This document shows positions 18,743-28,154 of a DNA stretch of 64,000 nucleotides, piece by piece (the first letter of the stretch is position 1; every line of letters starts with the position of its first letter). A program made the position numbers and the translations under genes. This stretch comes from Silvania hatchlandensis (GTDB lineage Bacteria; Pseudomonadota; Gammaproteobacteria; Enterobacterales; Enterobacteriaceae), in the NCBI RefSeq assembly GCF_025564065.1, contig NZ_JAMGZK010000054.1, positions 310,001 to 374,000 of the forward strand, written 5' to 3'. The notes beneath the pieces were generated by a model. The model did no database searches, was not told the DNA's origin, and worked only from the letters and a program-made list of their open reading frames with translations.

Positions 18743-20116
18743 GTGACTGCTTTTTCAACGCTGAATGTACTGCCTGCCGCCCAACTCGATAACCTTAACG
18801 AGTTGGGTTACCTGACGATGACCCCTGTGCAAGCCGCCGCACTGCCTGCGATCCTTGAAGGACGCGACGTCCGTGTGCAGGCAAAAACCGGCAGTGGTAA
18901 AACGGCGGCATTTGGTCTTGGGCTGTTACAGCAGATTGATGCCACCCTGTATCAGACGCAGTCGCTGGTGCTGTGTCCGACGCGCGAGCTGGCCGAACAG
19001 GTGGCGGGAGAGTTACGCCGTCTGGCGCGTTTCCTGCCAAATACCAAAATTTTAACCCTGTGCGGCGGACAACCGTTTGGCGCACAGCGTGATTCACTCC
19101 AGCACGCGCCGCACATTATTGTCGCCACGCCGGGCCGTTTGCTCGATCACCTGCAGAAGGGTACGGTGTCGCTTGATGCGCTGCAGACACTGGTGCTGGA
19201 CGAAGCGGACCGCATGCTGGATATGGGCTTTAGCGACGCCATCGATGAAGTGACCCGTTTTGCCCCTCCATCACGTCAAACTTTGCTCTTCTCCGCGACC
19301 TGGCCGGAGGCGATTGCCGCCATCAGCGGGCGTGTGCAGCAAAATCCACTGGCGATTGAAATCGACTCCGTGGATGCACTGCCCGCGATTGAGCAGCAAT
19401 TTTTTGATACCACCCAGCGCGGAAAAATCCCGCTGCTGCAAAAATTACTCAGCCTGCACCAGCCCGCCTCCTGCGTGGTGTTCTGTAATACCAAGAAAGA
19501 TTGCCAGGCAGTATGCGATGCCCTGACGGAAGCCGGTCAGAGCGTGCTGTCCCTGCATGGCGATCTGGAGCAGCGCGATCGTGACCAGACTCTGGTGCGT
19601 TTTGCCAACGGCAGCGCCCGCGTGCTGGTTGCCACTGATGTTGCGGCCCGCGGCCTGGACATCAAATCGCTGGAGCTGGTGGTTAACTTCGAGCTGGCCT
19701 GGGATCCGGAGGTTCACGTTCACCGCATCGGGCGTACCGCGCGTGCGGGCAACAGCGGCCTGGCGATCAGCTTCTGTGCCCCGGAAGAGGCGCAGCGCGC
19801 CAACATTCTGGCTGAAATGCTGCAGATCAAACTCAATTGGGTAGAGGCGCCTGCCAACGTTGGCATTGTGCCGCTGGCCGCGGAGATGGTAACCCTGTGT
19901 ATCGACGGCGGCAAAAAAGCCAAAATGCGTCCCGGCGACGTGCTGGGTGCGCTGACCGGTGATATTGGGCTGGACGGTGCGGATATCGGCAAAATTGCCG
20001 TACATCCGGCGCACGTGTATGTGGCGGTGCGTCAGTCGGTGGCGAAAAAAGCGTGGAAACAGCTGCAGGACGGCAAGATTAAAGGCAAAAGCTGTAAAGT
20101 GCGTCTGCTGAAATAA
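18743..20116 (+). CDS. dbpA: ATP-dependent RNA helicase DbpA
   Basis: DEAD-box helicase that binds hairpin 92 of 23S rRNA and assists 50S subunit assembly. The 457 residues show Q motif (LTMTPVQAAALP), Walker A AKTGSGKT, PTRELAEQ, DEAD (VLDEADRMLDMGF), SAT, the second RecA-like domain ending HRIGRTARAG, and the C-terminal rRNA-binding domain (from about residue 380) that sets DbpA apart from other DEAD proteins. Translation starts at GTG. It is convergent with ttcA. Confidence 0.96.
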   Translation: MTAFSTLNVLPAAQLDNLNELGYLTMTPVQAAALPAILEGRDVRVQAKTGSGKTAAFGLGLLQQIDATLYQTQSLVLCPTRELAEQVAGELRRLARFLPNTKILTLCGGQPFGAQRDSLQHAPHIIVATPGRLLDHLQKGTVSLDALQTLVLDEADRMLDMGFSDAIDEVTRFAPPSRQTLLFSATWPEAIAAISGRVQQNPLAIEIDSVDALPAIEQQFFDTTQRGKIPLLQKLLSLHQPASCVVFCNTKKDCQAVCDALTEAGQSVLSLHGDLEQRDRDQTLVRFANGSARVLVATDVAARGLDIKSLELVVNFELAWDPEVHVHRIGRTARAGNSGLAISFCAPEEAQRANILAEMLQIKLNWVEAPANVGIVPLAAEMVTLCIDGGKKAKMRPGDVLGALTGDIGLDGADIGKIAVHPAHVYVAVRQSVAKKAWKQLQDGKIKGKSCKVRLLK

Positions 20117-20128
20117 GCGGGCGGGAAA

Positions 20129-20154
20129 GCGTCTCAGAGTGACCTCTGAGACGC
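20129..20154. terminator. Convergent hairpin dbpA/ttcA
   Basis: Perfect eleven-base stem GCGTCTCAGAG / CTCTGAGACGC with loop TGAC; lacks a long T tract on either side. Confidence 0.6.
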
Positions 20155-20161
20155 CTGATAG

Positions 20162-21097
20162 TTACTTCACTTCAACTACGTTCAGACGCATTTCATCCAG
20201 CTGAGTGTCGTCTTCTTCCGGCTGCCAGCCCGCAGGCTGCATTGGGATATCTTCCCGGTCAAACGCCAGATCGCCACCGTCCACGACGGCAGAACCGTGC
20301 TTGATTCCTTTAAAATCAAACAGATTAATATCGCTCAGGTGCGACGGCACCACGTTCTGCATGGCGCTGAACATGGTCTCGATACGTCCCGGGTAGCGTT
20401 TATCCCAGTCGCGCAGCATATCGCCAATCACCTGACGCTGCAGGTTTGGCTGCGAACCGCACAGGTTGCATGGAATGATCGGGTAGCCTTTTGCTTCGGC
20501 AAAACGCTCAATGTCTTTTTCGCGGCAGTAGGCGAGGGGACGAATAACGATATGCTTCCCGTCGTCGCTCATCAACTTAGGCGGCATGCCTTTCATTTTA
20601 CCGCCGTAGAACATGTTCAGGAACAGCGTCTGTAAGATGTCGTCACGGTGGTGACCGAGGGCAATCTTGGTCGCGCCCAGTTCAGTCGCCGTGCGGTACA
20701 AAATGCCACGACGCAGGCGAGAGCACAGCGAGCAGGTGGTTTTGCCTTCCGGGATCTTCTCTTTAACGATGCCGTAGGTGTTCTCTTCGACAATTTTGTA
20801 CTCAACGCCCAGCTGTTCCAGATATTCCGGCAGGATATGTTCCGGGAAGCCGGGCTGTTTTTGATCCAGGTTGACCGCAACCAGTGAAAAATTGATCGGC
20901 GCGCTTTGCTGCAGGTTGCGTAGGATCTCCAGCAGGGTATAGCTGTCTTTGCCACCAGACAGGCAAACCATGATCCGGTCGCCTTCTTCAATCATGTTGT
21001 AGTCTGCAATGGCTTCGCCGACGTTGCGGCGCAGACGCTTCTGTAATTTGTTAAGGTTGTACTGGTCTTTCTTGGTAATATCTTGATTTTGCGACAT
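20162..21097 (-). CDS. ttcA: tRNA 2-thiocytidine biosynthesis protein TtcA
   Basis: Cytosolic ATP-dependent enzyme that makes 2-thiocytidine at position 32 of several tRNAs, using an iron-sulfur cluster. The 311-residue protein carries the PP-loop SGGKDSY near residue 50 and two conserved CxxC pairs (CSLCSRLRR and CNLCGSQPN) plus the basic C-terminal region. In E. coli K-12 the Rac prophage is inserted at this gene; here it is complete and the sequence upstream shows no phage genes. Confidence 0.97.
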   Translation of the reverse strand: MSQNQDITKKDQYNLNKLQKRLRRNVGEAIADYNMIEEGDRIMVCLSGGKDSYTLLEILRNLQQSAPINFSLVAVNLDQKQPGFPEHILPEYLEQLGVEYKIVEENTYGIVKEKIPEGKTTCSLCSRLRRGILYRTATELGATKIALGHHRDDILQTLFLNMFYGGKMKGMPPKLMSDDGKHIVIRPLAYCREKDIERFAEAKGYPIIPCNLCGSQPNLQRQVIGDMLRDWDKRYPGRIETMFSAMQNVVPSHLSDINLFDFKGIKHGSAVVDGGDLAFDREDIPMQPAGWQPEEDDTQLDEMRLNVVEVK

Positions 21098-21402
21098 TTA
21101 ATAATGGCTCAATTCGTTCGTGGCAAACGCCGTGCATGCCGCCCAGCGTTCAGACGGGGGGACTGCAGGTCAACATGAAAAAGTATGGCGTGTATGGTAC
21201 GGATTACGGCGATGAATGTCAGCACGTTTTATATCTGCCCCGGCATACACCCGCGCAAACTCAGTAACTAGTACGGTGCCCTCATCGCGCAATCATTATA
21301 AAGGCTCATGTGTTAATGCCAACGTCGCCTGTACGCTTGAACAGGGGCAGGTACTAAATGTGCCAGGAAATCAAACAGGATTGACACATTGAGGCGATAA
21401 CT
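21098..21402. other. Intergenic region upstream of ttcA
   Basis: About 305 bases between the divergent genes ttcA and the exported protein at 21403. No integrase, phage remnant or coding sequence is visible. It should hold both promoters; nothing more can be supported. Confidence 0.4.
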
Positions 21403-21909
21403 ATGAATAAGCGATGGCATTTGATGTTTGGCGTTGTTGTTCTGCTTGCCGGGTTCTCATCAGTACAGGCGAACACCACGGCGTTAGGATTGACCCTGGG
21501 GCAAACCACACTCAATCAGTTTACGAAAGCCTGGCCGTCGGCTCAGCATGAAGGGCGCAGCAAGTGGAGCGAGGGGGATATCTACTCAATCCCGACAAAC
21601 GAGCTGGTGCTGGAAGGGATCAAAAACAATGCGGTTATCTTCAATAAAGCGGGGAGAGTGACCGCTGTAGTCATTGATATCGACAAGAATAAATTCGACC
21701 AAATGCACCAGATGCTGTCGCAAAAATACACGGTGCGAAAACATAACATCTCAGTGGTAGGGGATAAATACGCCAGGTACGAAAATGATAACGATGTGAT
21801 TGAGCTCGACGCCCCCCATCTGTCCACAGAAATGACGCTTACCTACTCGGAAAAAATGTTTCAGGAGGCTTATCTTAAAAAGAGCGCCGAACAGTTGGAT
21901 AAGCGCTGA
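21403..21909 (+). CDS. Exported protein of unknown function
   Basis: The 168-residue product begins with a clear signal peptide (MNKRWHLMFGVVVLLAGFSSVQA, cleavage before NTTALG), so it is periplasmic or secreted. The mature part starts with GLTLGQTTLNQFTKAWPSA, a pattern seen in several small periplasmic proteins in which a GxxLG-type strand opens an alpha/beta fold, and has no cysteines, metal motifs or repeats. GAGG is placed seven bases before ATG. I do not recognise the family. It is followed after 42 bases by another small gene on the same strand, so the two may form an operon at the site filled by Rac in K-12. Confidence 0.7.
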   Translation: MNKRWHLMFGVVVLLAGFSSVQANTTALGLTLGQTTLNQFTKAWPSAQHEGRSKWSEGDIYSIPTNELVLEGIKNNAVIFNKAGRVTAVVIDIDKNKFDQMHQMLSQKYTVRKHNISVVGDKYARYENDNDVIELDAPHLSTEMTLTYSEKMFQEAYLKKSAEQLDKR

Positions 21910-21951
21910 GTTTTACCGATACTGTTTTGATTTGGTGGAAAAGGACAGGAC

Positions 21952-22290
21952 ATGATCGATTTGTCGCCGCTGGGGCATGCTCTCGCGGCTGTTGTACTGC
22001 AGTGTTTATTTGGTATCACGCGCGGAAGATGGGCGATTGGCGGCGCGATAGGGTGCATCTGGTTCATCGCCAGGGAACACACCCAGGCTGAGTATCGTTG
22101 GATCGCCCTGTTTGGCCACGGTAAGCGCGCTAACATGCCGTGGTACGGTGGTTTTGATTACCGGGTATGGAATATAAGCAGTCTGCTGGACTGGCTGGTG
22201 CCGGTCGCCGCCTGCATCATCCTTTTTTTGCTGGTTCGCGCTCAGAAGAGAATCGCGACTTATCGCGCGCTTAGCAGCGCAGATGATTAA
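21952..22290 (+). CDS. Small predicted inner membrane protein
   Basis: The 112-residue product has two or three hydrophobic segments (about 8-22 LGHALAAVVLQCLFG, 28-40 IGGAIGCIWFIAR, and 78-96 LDWLVPVAACIILFLLVRA) with a polar, aromatic-rich loop between (KRANMPWYGGFDYRVWN). AAAGGACAGG stands before the ATG. The mixture resembles small phage or integrative-element membrane proteins, but no specific family is recognised. Its stop overlaps the stop of the small reverse-strand gene by four bases. Confidence 0.6.
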   Translation: MIDLSPLGHALAAVVLQCLFGITRGRWAIGGAIGCIWFIAREHTQAEYRWIALFGHGKRANMPWYGGFDYRVWNISSLLDWLVPVAACIILFLLVRAQKRIATYRALSSADD

Positions 22291-22412
22291 TCGTTATCAA
22301 GAATAAGAAGGGCTTCACCGAGATGACCGACAATATTGGCAACATCGAAAATGAGCGCAAACCACAGGCAGGTGAGTAAGGTCAGCGCGGCCAACGCAAT
22401 GTGATTAAACAT
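22287..22412 (-). CDS. Possible 41-residue membrane miniprotein
   Basis: Short reading frame starting MFNHIALAALTLLTCLWFAL and ending in an acidic tail (EALLILDND). Residues 3-30 are hydrophobic and could form one transmembrane helix. AGGA is placed eight bases before the ATG. It lies downstream of the KTSC gene on the same strand, 21 bases away, and overlaps the end of the forward membrane gene by four bases. No family recognised; size alone makes it uncertain. Confidence 0.4.
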   Translation of the reverse strand: MFNHIALAALTLLTCLWFALIFDVANIVGHLGEALLILDND

Positions 22413-22433
22413 ACCAGGCATCCTAAGGATATT

Positions 22434-22646
22434 TCAGGCAATTTTGGTTTCTTTAAATTTGCCTTTAACCACCCCGTCATAGAAGCGCCCCTTAGAAACC
22501 ACGTTCAAAAAATCGTTAAAAATCCGTACCGGGACGCTCTGATATTGCCAGGCGCTCCGATCGCGAAAGCGGATCTCAAGCGTCTCGCTACATTTATCGT
22601 AAGCAATAGAGGCGATACGGGAAGATTTAACAGCGTGGTGGATCAC
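22434..22646 (-). CDS. KTSC domain-containing protein
   Basis: A 70-residue protein fitting the KTSC domain, a small fold related to the C-terminus of lysyl-tRNA synthetases: VKSSRIASIAYDKCSETLEI, then the turn RDRSAWQYQSVPVRIFNDFL and the end SKGRFYDGVVKGKFKETKIA. Translation begins at GTG (no ATG fits) with AAGGA upstream. KTSC proteins occur in phages, plasmids and chromosomes, and their function is unproven. It may be cotranscribed with the downstream miniprotein. Confidence 0.75.
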   Translation of the reverse strand: MIHHAVKSSRIASIAYDKCSETLEIRFRDRSAWQYQSVPVRIFNDFLNVVSKGRFYDGVVKGKFKETKIA

Positions 22647-22817
22647 AATAGCGGGTCCTTTACAGCAGTGCAGACATGAGATTTATCTTGTATCAAATGG
22701 CCAGGGTGGCGCAACAAAAAGTGTGAAAAAGATGGCATGTCAGTGCGAAAGGATATGAACAAAAATTCAGCAAGTGGATGGGGAAATAAGCAAACTATTT
22801 TAACAATATAAAGAGAA

Positions 22818-22839
22818 AGCCCGCGTCGTTACGCGGGCT
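22818..22839 (-). terminator. Terminator of ompN
   Basis: Eight-base stem AGCCCGCG / CGCGGGCT, loop of six, followed on the minus strand by TTTCTCTTTA. Confidence 0.75.
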
Positions 22840-22846
22840 AATATCA

Positions 22847-23956
22847 TCAGAACTGGTAAACCAGACCGAGCGCGACGATGTCATCGGTACCGATGCCATT
22901 ATCTTTGTAGAACTGATCGTCTTCATCCAGCAGGTTAATTTTATAATCAACGTAGGTGGACATATTTTTGTTGAAGTAGTAAACCGCGCCCACTTCAGCA
23001 TATTTAACCAGATCCTGATCGCCTTGACCGTTGCCGAGGTCTTTACCTTTAGACTGCAGGTAAGAAACAACCGGACGCAGACCGAAGTCGAACTGGTACT
23101 GTGCCGTCACTTCAAAGTTCTGCGTTTTATTCGCTACCGCGTCATCGTTATCACCGTACGGGGTCATGTTACGGGTTTCAGAATACATGGTCGCCAGGTA
23201 GATATTATTGGCATCGTATTTCAGGCCGGTGGTCCATGCATCGGCTTTATCGCCACCCGCTGTGGTCTGATTTATCTGCTGGTTAGTACGGTCAGAAGAG
23301 GTATATGCCGCACCTGCACTGAAGCCCATGCCGAAATCATACGTAGAGGAGATACCAAAACCGTCGCCGTTCTGATTGCGTGCGCCGCGACCGTTGTTGG
23401 TGCCTTCGTTACCGTTACCGGCACTTTCGTTATTGCCCTGATACTGCAATGCGAAGTTCAGGCCCTCAACCAGACCATAGAAGTCAGAATTACGGTAGGT
23501 TGCCACGCCGTTCGCACGGCCGGTCATGAAGTTGTCAGCCTTGGTATAGGTGTCGCCGCCGAACTCTGGCAGCATATCGGTCCAGCCTTCAACGTCGTAC
23601 AGAACGCCGTAGTTACGACCGTAATCGAATGAACCGTACTGGTCGAATTTCAGGCCAGCAAATGCCAGGCGGGTCCAGGACTGGTTACCGGAACCTTCGG
23701 TGTTGTTAGCCTGGATGTTATATTCCCACTGGCCGTAACCGGTCATCATGTCGTTAATCTGGGTTTCGCCTTTAAAGCCCAGACGCACATAGGTCTGATC
23801 GCCATCAGCGCCGCTGTCGTCAGAGAAATAGTGCAGGCCATCAACCTTGCCGTACAGATCTAATTTATTACCGTCTTTATTATAAACTTCAGCGGCATTT
23901 ACTGCACCCGCCATCAGCAGGGCTGGGATCATCAGAGCCAGTACTTTTCTTTGCAT
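22847..23956 (-). CDS. ompN: General porin OmpN (OmpC/OmpF family)
   Basis: Trimeric 16-strand outer membrane porin for small hydrophilic solutes. The 369-residue precursor has a signal peptide ending VNA before [19 protein letters not shown], the loop-3 constriction segment ([11 protein letters not shown]), the OmpN-like block [15 protein letters not shown], and the C-terminal GLVYQF with terminal Phe. Among OmpC/F/N paralogues it is assigned to OmpN by sequence memory and by position: ompN, divergent micC, then nifJ as in E. coli. Homologues are called OmpK37 in Klebsiella and OmpS2 in Salmonella. In E. coli its expression is very low. Confidence 0.92.
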   Translation of the reverse strand: MQRKVLALMIPALLMAGAVNAAEVYNKDGNKLDLYGKVDGLHYFSDDSGADGDQTYVRLGFKGETQINDMMTGYGQWEYNIQANNTEGSGNQSWTRLAFAGLKFDQYGSFDYGRNYGVLYDVEGWTDMLPEFGGDTYTKADNFMTGRANGVATYRNSDFYGLVEGLNFALQYQGNNESAGNGNEGTNNGRGARNQNGDGFGISSTYDFGMGFSAGAAYTSSDRTNQQINQTTAGGDKADAWTTGLKYDANNIYLATMYSETRNMTPYGDNDDAVANKTQNFEVTAQYQFDFGLRPVVSYLQSKGKDLGNGQGDQDLVKYAEVGAVYYFNKNMSTYVDYKINLLDEDDQFYKDNGIGTDDIVALGLVYQF

Positions 23957-24205
23957 TGTGACTATTCCTTATGCTGTTTTTATAGTTAATAAGTTTAAAA
24001 CTTTCCATTGAACTTTCTGCGATGGAAAGATGTCACATGCTAAATCACTACCTGCTACTCCTTATAAAGTATAATTGTTACTAATTAAGTGAAATCTAAA
24101 GAATTTGCTGCAAATGAAATGATCATAAGTTTGATGAATGAGTTGGGCTGAGTTATATAAAATAAAAATTATTCTTTACCCGATGAGCGCAGTAAACTCT
24201 GGCCC

Positions 24206-24318
24206 GTTATATGCCTGAGGACGTCTTATCCATTTATTGAATAAATGCATTTTAAGAAATTAACCTGTTATTTATTTCTTTTAGGATCAGCCCAGCGTTA
24301 TTTCGTTGGGCTTTTTTT
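24206..24318 (+). ncRNA. micC: MicC small RNA
   Basis: About 113 nucleotides divergent from ompN. The first ten bases GTTATATGCC equal the start of E. coli MicC and are complementary to the GGCATATAAC stretch of ompC-type leaders. The middle has diverged strongly. The RNA ends with a hairpin (AGCCCA / TGGGCT) and eight T residues. Position between ompN and nifJ agrees with E. coli. MicC uses Hfq to block translation of porin mRNA (ompC in E. coli, ompD in Salmonella). A -10-like TAAACT lies at 24193-24198. Confidence 0.85.
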
Positions 24319-24362
24319 TATGCAGAAATATACGACCGGGCATAATGCGCCGGGCGAAGGGG

Positions 24363-27300
24363 TTATTCGCCGACCGGTTTTTCGGCTTTACCGGCCATTT
24401 GTGCCAGGAAGTCGTAGCGTTTTTGCAGATCGGCAGCAGCATCTTTCCATAACTGCTCCGCTACCTCAGGCTGCTGGGCATTAAGACGACGGAAGCGTTG
24501 CTCCTGCATCAGCGTCTCCGCCAGCGCATCGGACGGCGGACGGGAGTCCAGCGCCAGCGGCAGTTTACCTTCATCAGCGCGACGCGGATCGAAGCGATAC
24601 AGCGGCCAGAAGCCGGTTGCCGTCAGCTGGCGCATCTGATCGTGGCTGAGCGCCAGATCGTAACCATGCTCTTCGCAAGGGCTGTAGGCGATGATCAGCG
24701 ACGGGCCCGGATAGGATTCCGCTTCCTGGATAGCTTTCACGGTCTGGTTAAGCTGTGCCCCCAGCGAAATCTGCGCCACGTACACATGGCCGTACATCAT
24801 CATGCTGACGCCCAAATCTTTGCGCGATTTGCGTTTACCGTGCTCGCCGAACTTGGTCACCGCGCCCAGCGGCGTCGCTTTCGATGCCTGGCCACCGGTG
24901 TTGGAATAACACTGGGTATCCAGCACCAGAATGTTCACGTTCTCGGTCAGGCTGAGGACGTGGTCCAGGCCGCCAAAGCCGATGTCATAGGCCCAACCGT
25001 CACCACCAATCAGCCAGATCGATTTCTCGACCAGCGCATCAGCATCGGTTAACAGCTGCTGTGCGCCTTCGACGTCCGCCAGCGCCTGACGCAGCTCCGC
25101 CACCTGCTGGCGACGCACGTCCGGTGTGGCTTCGCTGTGCAGGGCCTCGTTTAACCCGGCCGGGATCTGGTCCGCAAACTGTGCCAGCAGACGCATCACG
25201 CGCACGCGGTGCTGATCGACCGTCAGGCGGAAGCCCAGGCCAAATTCAGCGTTATCTTCGAACAAGGAGTTTGCCCACGCCGGACCGCGACCGTTAGCGT
25301 CGGTGGTGTACGGCGTCGAGGGCAGGTTACCGCCATAAATCGACGAACAGCCGGTGGCGTTAGCGATCAACATTCGGTCACCGTACAGCTGGGTCAGCAG
25401 CTTGATGTACGGCGTTTCACCGCAGCCGGAACAGGCACCAGAGTATTCAAACAGCGGGGTGATCAGCTGCGAAGTACGGATATCGATACGCTCAAGGGCA
25501 TTGCGATCGATTTCCGGCAGGTCGAGGAAGAAGTCGTAATTCACTTTCTCCTCTTCCACATGCTCAAGGCGCGACATCATATTGATGGCCTTGATTTCCG
25601 GGTTCTGCCTGTCTTTAGCCGGGCACACTTCCACGCACAGGTTACAGCCGGTGCAGTCTTCCGGCGCGACCTGCAGAACATATTTCTGTCCGCGCATATC
25701 GCGGGATTTCACATCCAGCGAGTGCAAGCTGGCTGGCGCGTTTTCCATGGCCTCCGGGGAAACCACTTTAGCGCGAATCGCAGAGTGCGGGCAGGCCGCC
25801 ACGCAGTGGTTACACTGGGTACACAGCTCCTCTTTCCAGATCGGGATGGCTTCGGCGATGTTGCGTTTTTCCCAGCGGGTGGTACCCATTGGCCAGGTGC
25901 CGTCCGGCGGCAGGGCGGAGACGGGCAGGGCATCGCCCAGTCCGGCCAGCATGGCGGCAGTAACGGTTTTGACAAAATCGGGTGCGGCGTCGGAGACCAC
26001 CGGCGGACGGTTCGGGCTGTGCGCATTTACCGGCTGGAGTGGCACTTCGGCCAGCGACTCGCGAGCCAGCGCCAGCGCCTGCCAGTTACGTTCAACCAGC
26101 TCCTGCCCTTTGCTGCTGTAGCTTTTGGCGATCGCGCCCTGCAGCTCCATCAGGGCGCTGTCCCCCGGCAGGATCTTCGTCAGGTGGAAAAACGCCATCT
26201 GCATGACGGTGTTGATACGTGCCGCCAGGCCGCACTCGCGGGCGATTTTCGCCGCGTTGACCACGAAGAGCTTCGCTTTTTTCTGGTTCAGCACCGCCTG
26301 CACTTCCTGCGGCAGTCGGGCCCAGACTTCGTCGGCGCTGTACGGGGTGTTCAGCAGGAAAATACCGCCCGGTTTCAGGCGCTCGGCCATCTGATATTTG
26401 TCGATAAACTGCAGCTGGTGGCAGCCAACGAAATCAGCCTGCGAAATCAGGTACGCTGAGCGGATCGGTTGTTCGCTGACGCGCAGGTGAGACACGGTCA
26501 GGCCGCCGGCTTTTTTCGAGTCATAGACGAAATAACCCTGCGCATACCACGGCGTCGAGTTACCGATAATTTTGATGTTGTTTTTGGTGGCCGACACGCT
26601 GCCGTCGCTGCCCAGCCCGTAGAACAGCGCTTCGAGCTTAGCTTTCGACGGCAGGGTGTTTTCCGGTAACGACAGAGAGAGATTGGTCACATCGTCATAA
26701 ATACCGACGGTAAAGCGCGGTTTAGGTTTTGCGGCGCTGAGCTCGTTGAAGATGGCCAGCACGCAGTCCGGTCCAAACTCCTTCGACGACAGACCGTAAC
26801 GCCCGCCAATCACTCGCGGCAGCGTCTCGCGCTCGCCGCTGTTAAAGGCTTCGGCCAGGGCGGTCATCACGTCCAGATAAAGCGGTTCGGCATGCGCGCC
26901 AGGCTCTTTGGTACGATCCAGTACGGCGACGGTACGTGCGCTTTCCGGCAGCACCGACAGCAGATGTCGGGCCGAGAACGGGCGATAGAGTCGCACTTTA
27001 AGCACGCCGACCTTTTCGCCCCGGCTCAGCAGCTCGTCCACAACCTCTTCACAGGTACCGATGGCAGACCCCATGATCACGATAACGCGCTCGGCCTGCG
27101 GATGGCCGTAAAACTCAAACGGTTTGTACTCACGCCCGGTTTCGGCGGCAAAGTCCGCCATCGCCTGGTCGACGTGGTCATAAACGGCGTTGTACCACGG
27201 GTTGGTGGCCTCGCGGGACTGGAAATAGGTATCCGGATTGGCGGAGGTGCCGCGGATCACCGGATGTTCCGGATTCAGCGCGCGGGCGCGGTGTGCATCA

Positions 27301-27887
27301 ATTTCCGCCTGCGGAAGCAGCTTCATAATCGTGTTGTCAGACAGCGGCACGATTTTGTTAATTTCATGGGAAGTGCGAAAACCGTCGAAGAAATGGATAA
27401 ACGGCACGCGGCTATTCAGCGTGGCCATATGCGAGATCAGCGCAAAATCCTGTGCCTCCTGCACGCTGCTGGCGCAGAGCATCGCGCAGCCGGTCTGGCG
27501 GACGGCCATGACGTCAGAGTGATCGCCAAAAATCGACAGGGCGTGGGTGGCGATGGTGCGTGCCGCAACGTGCAGTACAAAGGGGGTGAGCTGACCCGCC
27601 AGCTTGTACAGCGTTGGGATCATCAACAGCAGCCCCTGGGACGAGGTAAACGACGTCGACAGGGCCCCGGTTTGCAGCGCCCCGTGGACGGTGGCAATCG
27701 CACCGGCTTCGGACTGCATTTCGACCACGCGTGGGACATCGCCCCAGACGTTTTTCAGCCCATTGCCCGCCCAGGCGTCAGCCTGTTCCGCCATGGCTGA
27801 ACTCGGGGTAATCGGGTAGATGGCGATGACTTCACTGGCGCGGAACGCGACGGACGCGACTGCGCCATTCCCGTCAATAGTTTGCAT
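24363..27887 (-). CDS. nifJ: Pyruvate:ferredoxin/flavodoxin oxidoreductase
   Basis: Single-chain enzyme converting pyruvate and CoA to acetyl-CoA and CO2 while reducing ferredoxin or flavodoxin; also named ydbK in E. coli. In 1174 residues: N-terminal pyruvate-binding domain (AIYPITPSSAMAEQAD), the transketolase-like domain II, gamma domain, two [4Fe-4S] sites (CTQCNHCVAACP and CTGCNLCVEVCP, about 690-760), a third cluster cysteine pair CSGCGE, and the thiamine diphosphate site GDGWAYDIGFGGLDH. It is full length. In E. coli it acts mainly in redox stress and anaerobic growth; no nif genes are near, so a nitrogen-fixation role cannot be inferred. Confidence 0.95.
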   Translation of the reverse strand: MQTIDGNGAVASVAFRASEVIAIYPITPSSAMAEQADAWAGNGLKNVWGDVPRVVEMQSEAGAIATVHGALQTGALSTSFTSSQGLLLMIPTLYKLAGQLTPFVLHVAARTIATHALSIFGDHSDVMAVRQTGCAMLCASSVQEAQDFALISHMATLNSRVPFIHFFDGFRTSHEINKIVPLSDNTIMKLLPQAEIDAHRARALNPEHPVIRGTSANPDTYFQSREATNPWYNAVYDHVDQAMADFAAETGREYKPFEFYGHPQAERVIVIMGSAIGTCEEVVDELLSRGEKVGVLKVRLYRPFSARHLLSVLPESARTVAVLDRTKEPGAHAEPLYLDVMTALAEAFNSGERETLPRVIGGRYGLSSKEFGPDCVLAIFNELSAAKPKPRFTVGIYDDVTNLSLSLPENTLPSKAKLEALFYGLGSDGSVSATKNNIKIIGNSTPWYAQGYFVYDSKKAGGLTVSHLRVSEQPIRSAYLISQADFVGCHQLQFIDKYQMAERLKPGGIFLLNTPYSADEVWARLPQEVQAVLNQKKAKLFVVNAAKIARECGLAARINTVMQMAFFHLTKILPGDSALMELQGAIAKSYSSKGQELVERNWQALALARESLAEVPLQPVNAHSPNRPPVVSDAAPDFVKTVTAAMLAGLGDALPVSALPPDGTWPMGTTRWEKRNIAEAIPIWKEELCTQCNHCVAACPHSAIRAKVVSPEAMENAPASLHSLDVKSRDMRGQKYVLQVAPEDCTGCNLCVEVCPAKDRQNPEIKAINMMSRLEHVEEEKVNYDFFLDLPEIDRNALERIDIRTSQLITPLFEYSGACSGCGETPYIKLLTQLYGDRMLIANATGCSSIYGGNLPSTPYTTDANGRGPAWANSLFEDNAEFGLGFRLTVDQHRVRVMRLLAQFADQIPAGLNEALHSEATPDVRRQQVAELRQALADVEGAQQLLTDADALVEKSIWLIGGDGWAYDIGFGGLDHVLSLTENVNILVLDTQCYSNTGGQASKATPLGAVTKFGEHGKRKSRKDLGVSMMMYGHVYVAQISLGAQLNQTVKAIQEAESYPGPSLIIAYSPCEEHGYDLALSHDQMRQLTATGFWPLYRFDPRRADEGKLPLALDSRPPSDALAETLMQEQRFRRLNAQQPEVAEQLWKDAAADLQKRYDFLAQMAGKAEKPVGE

Positions 27888-28154
27888 ATGACACCCTTAC
27901 ATTGCGCAAAGAAAAAGGGACCCGTGATACAACGACGGATCCTGTAGTTATCTTTATATTTTAGCAAAGGCGGGCTTTTTCGATTTTCGCTTTTGTGTCC
28001 TGCGCATTCACGCCATCACGGGTTTGATCAAACTTTTGCCTGAAATCAGGCGCTATTTGTTTTGACAGCGCAGAAAAACGCAGCGTCGCTCTCGACGGCA
28101 AGGGGCGGGATGCCTATTATGCATAGGTTTCGCAATTTAATGTGGGGAGAGATT

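Noticed and set aside
22323-22379. An 18-codon plus-strand frame opposite the 41-residue miniprotein
   Set aside because: Very short, no hydrophobic or conserved feature; the reverse-strand frame is better supported.
22841-23956. Calling this porin OmpC or OmpF
   Set aside because: Neighbourhood (micC, nifJ) and the remembered loop sequences fit OmpN better.
25209-26459. A 416-codon open frame on the plus strand inside nifJ (also one at 26892-27800)
   Set aside because: Lies wholly antisense to nifJ, an intact gene with clear motifs; such long frames are a by-product of GC-rich codon use, and the translations resemble no protein.
24363-27887. Evidence for nitrogen fixation from nifJ
   Set aside because: No other nif gene is in the window, and the same gene (ydbK) is present in non-fixing E. 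coli at this place.
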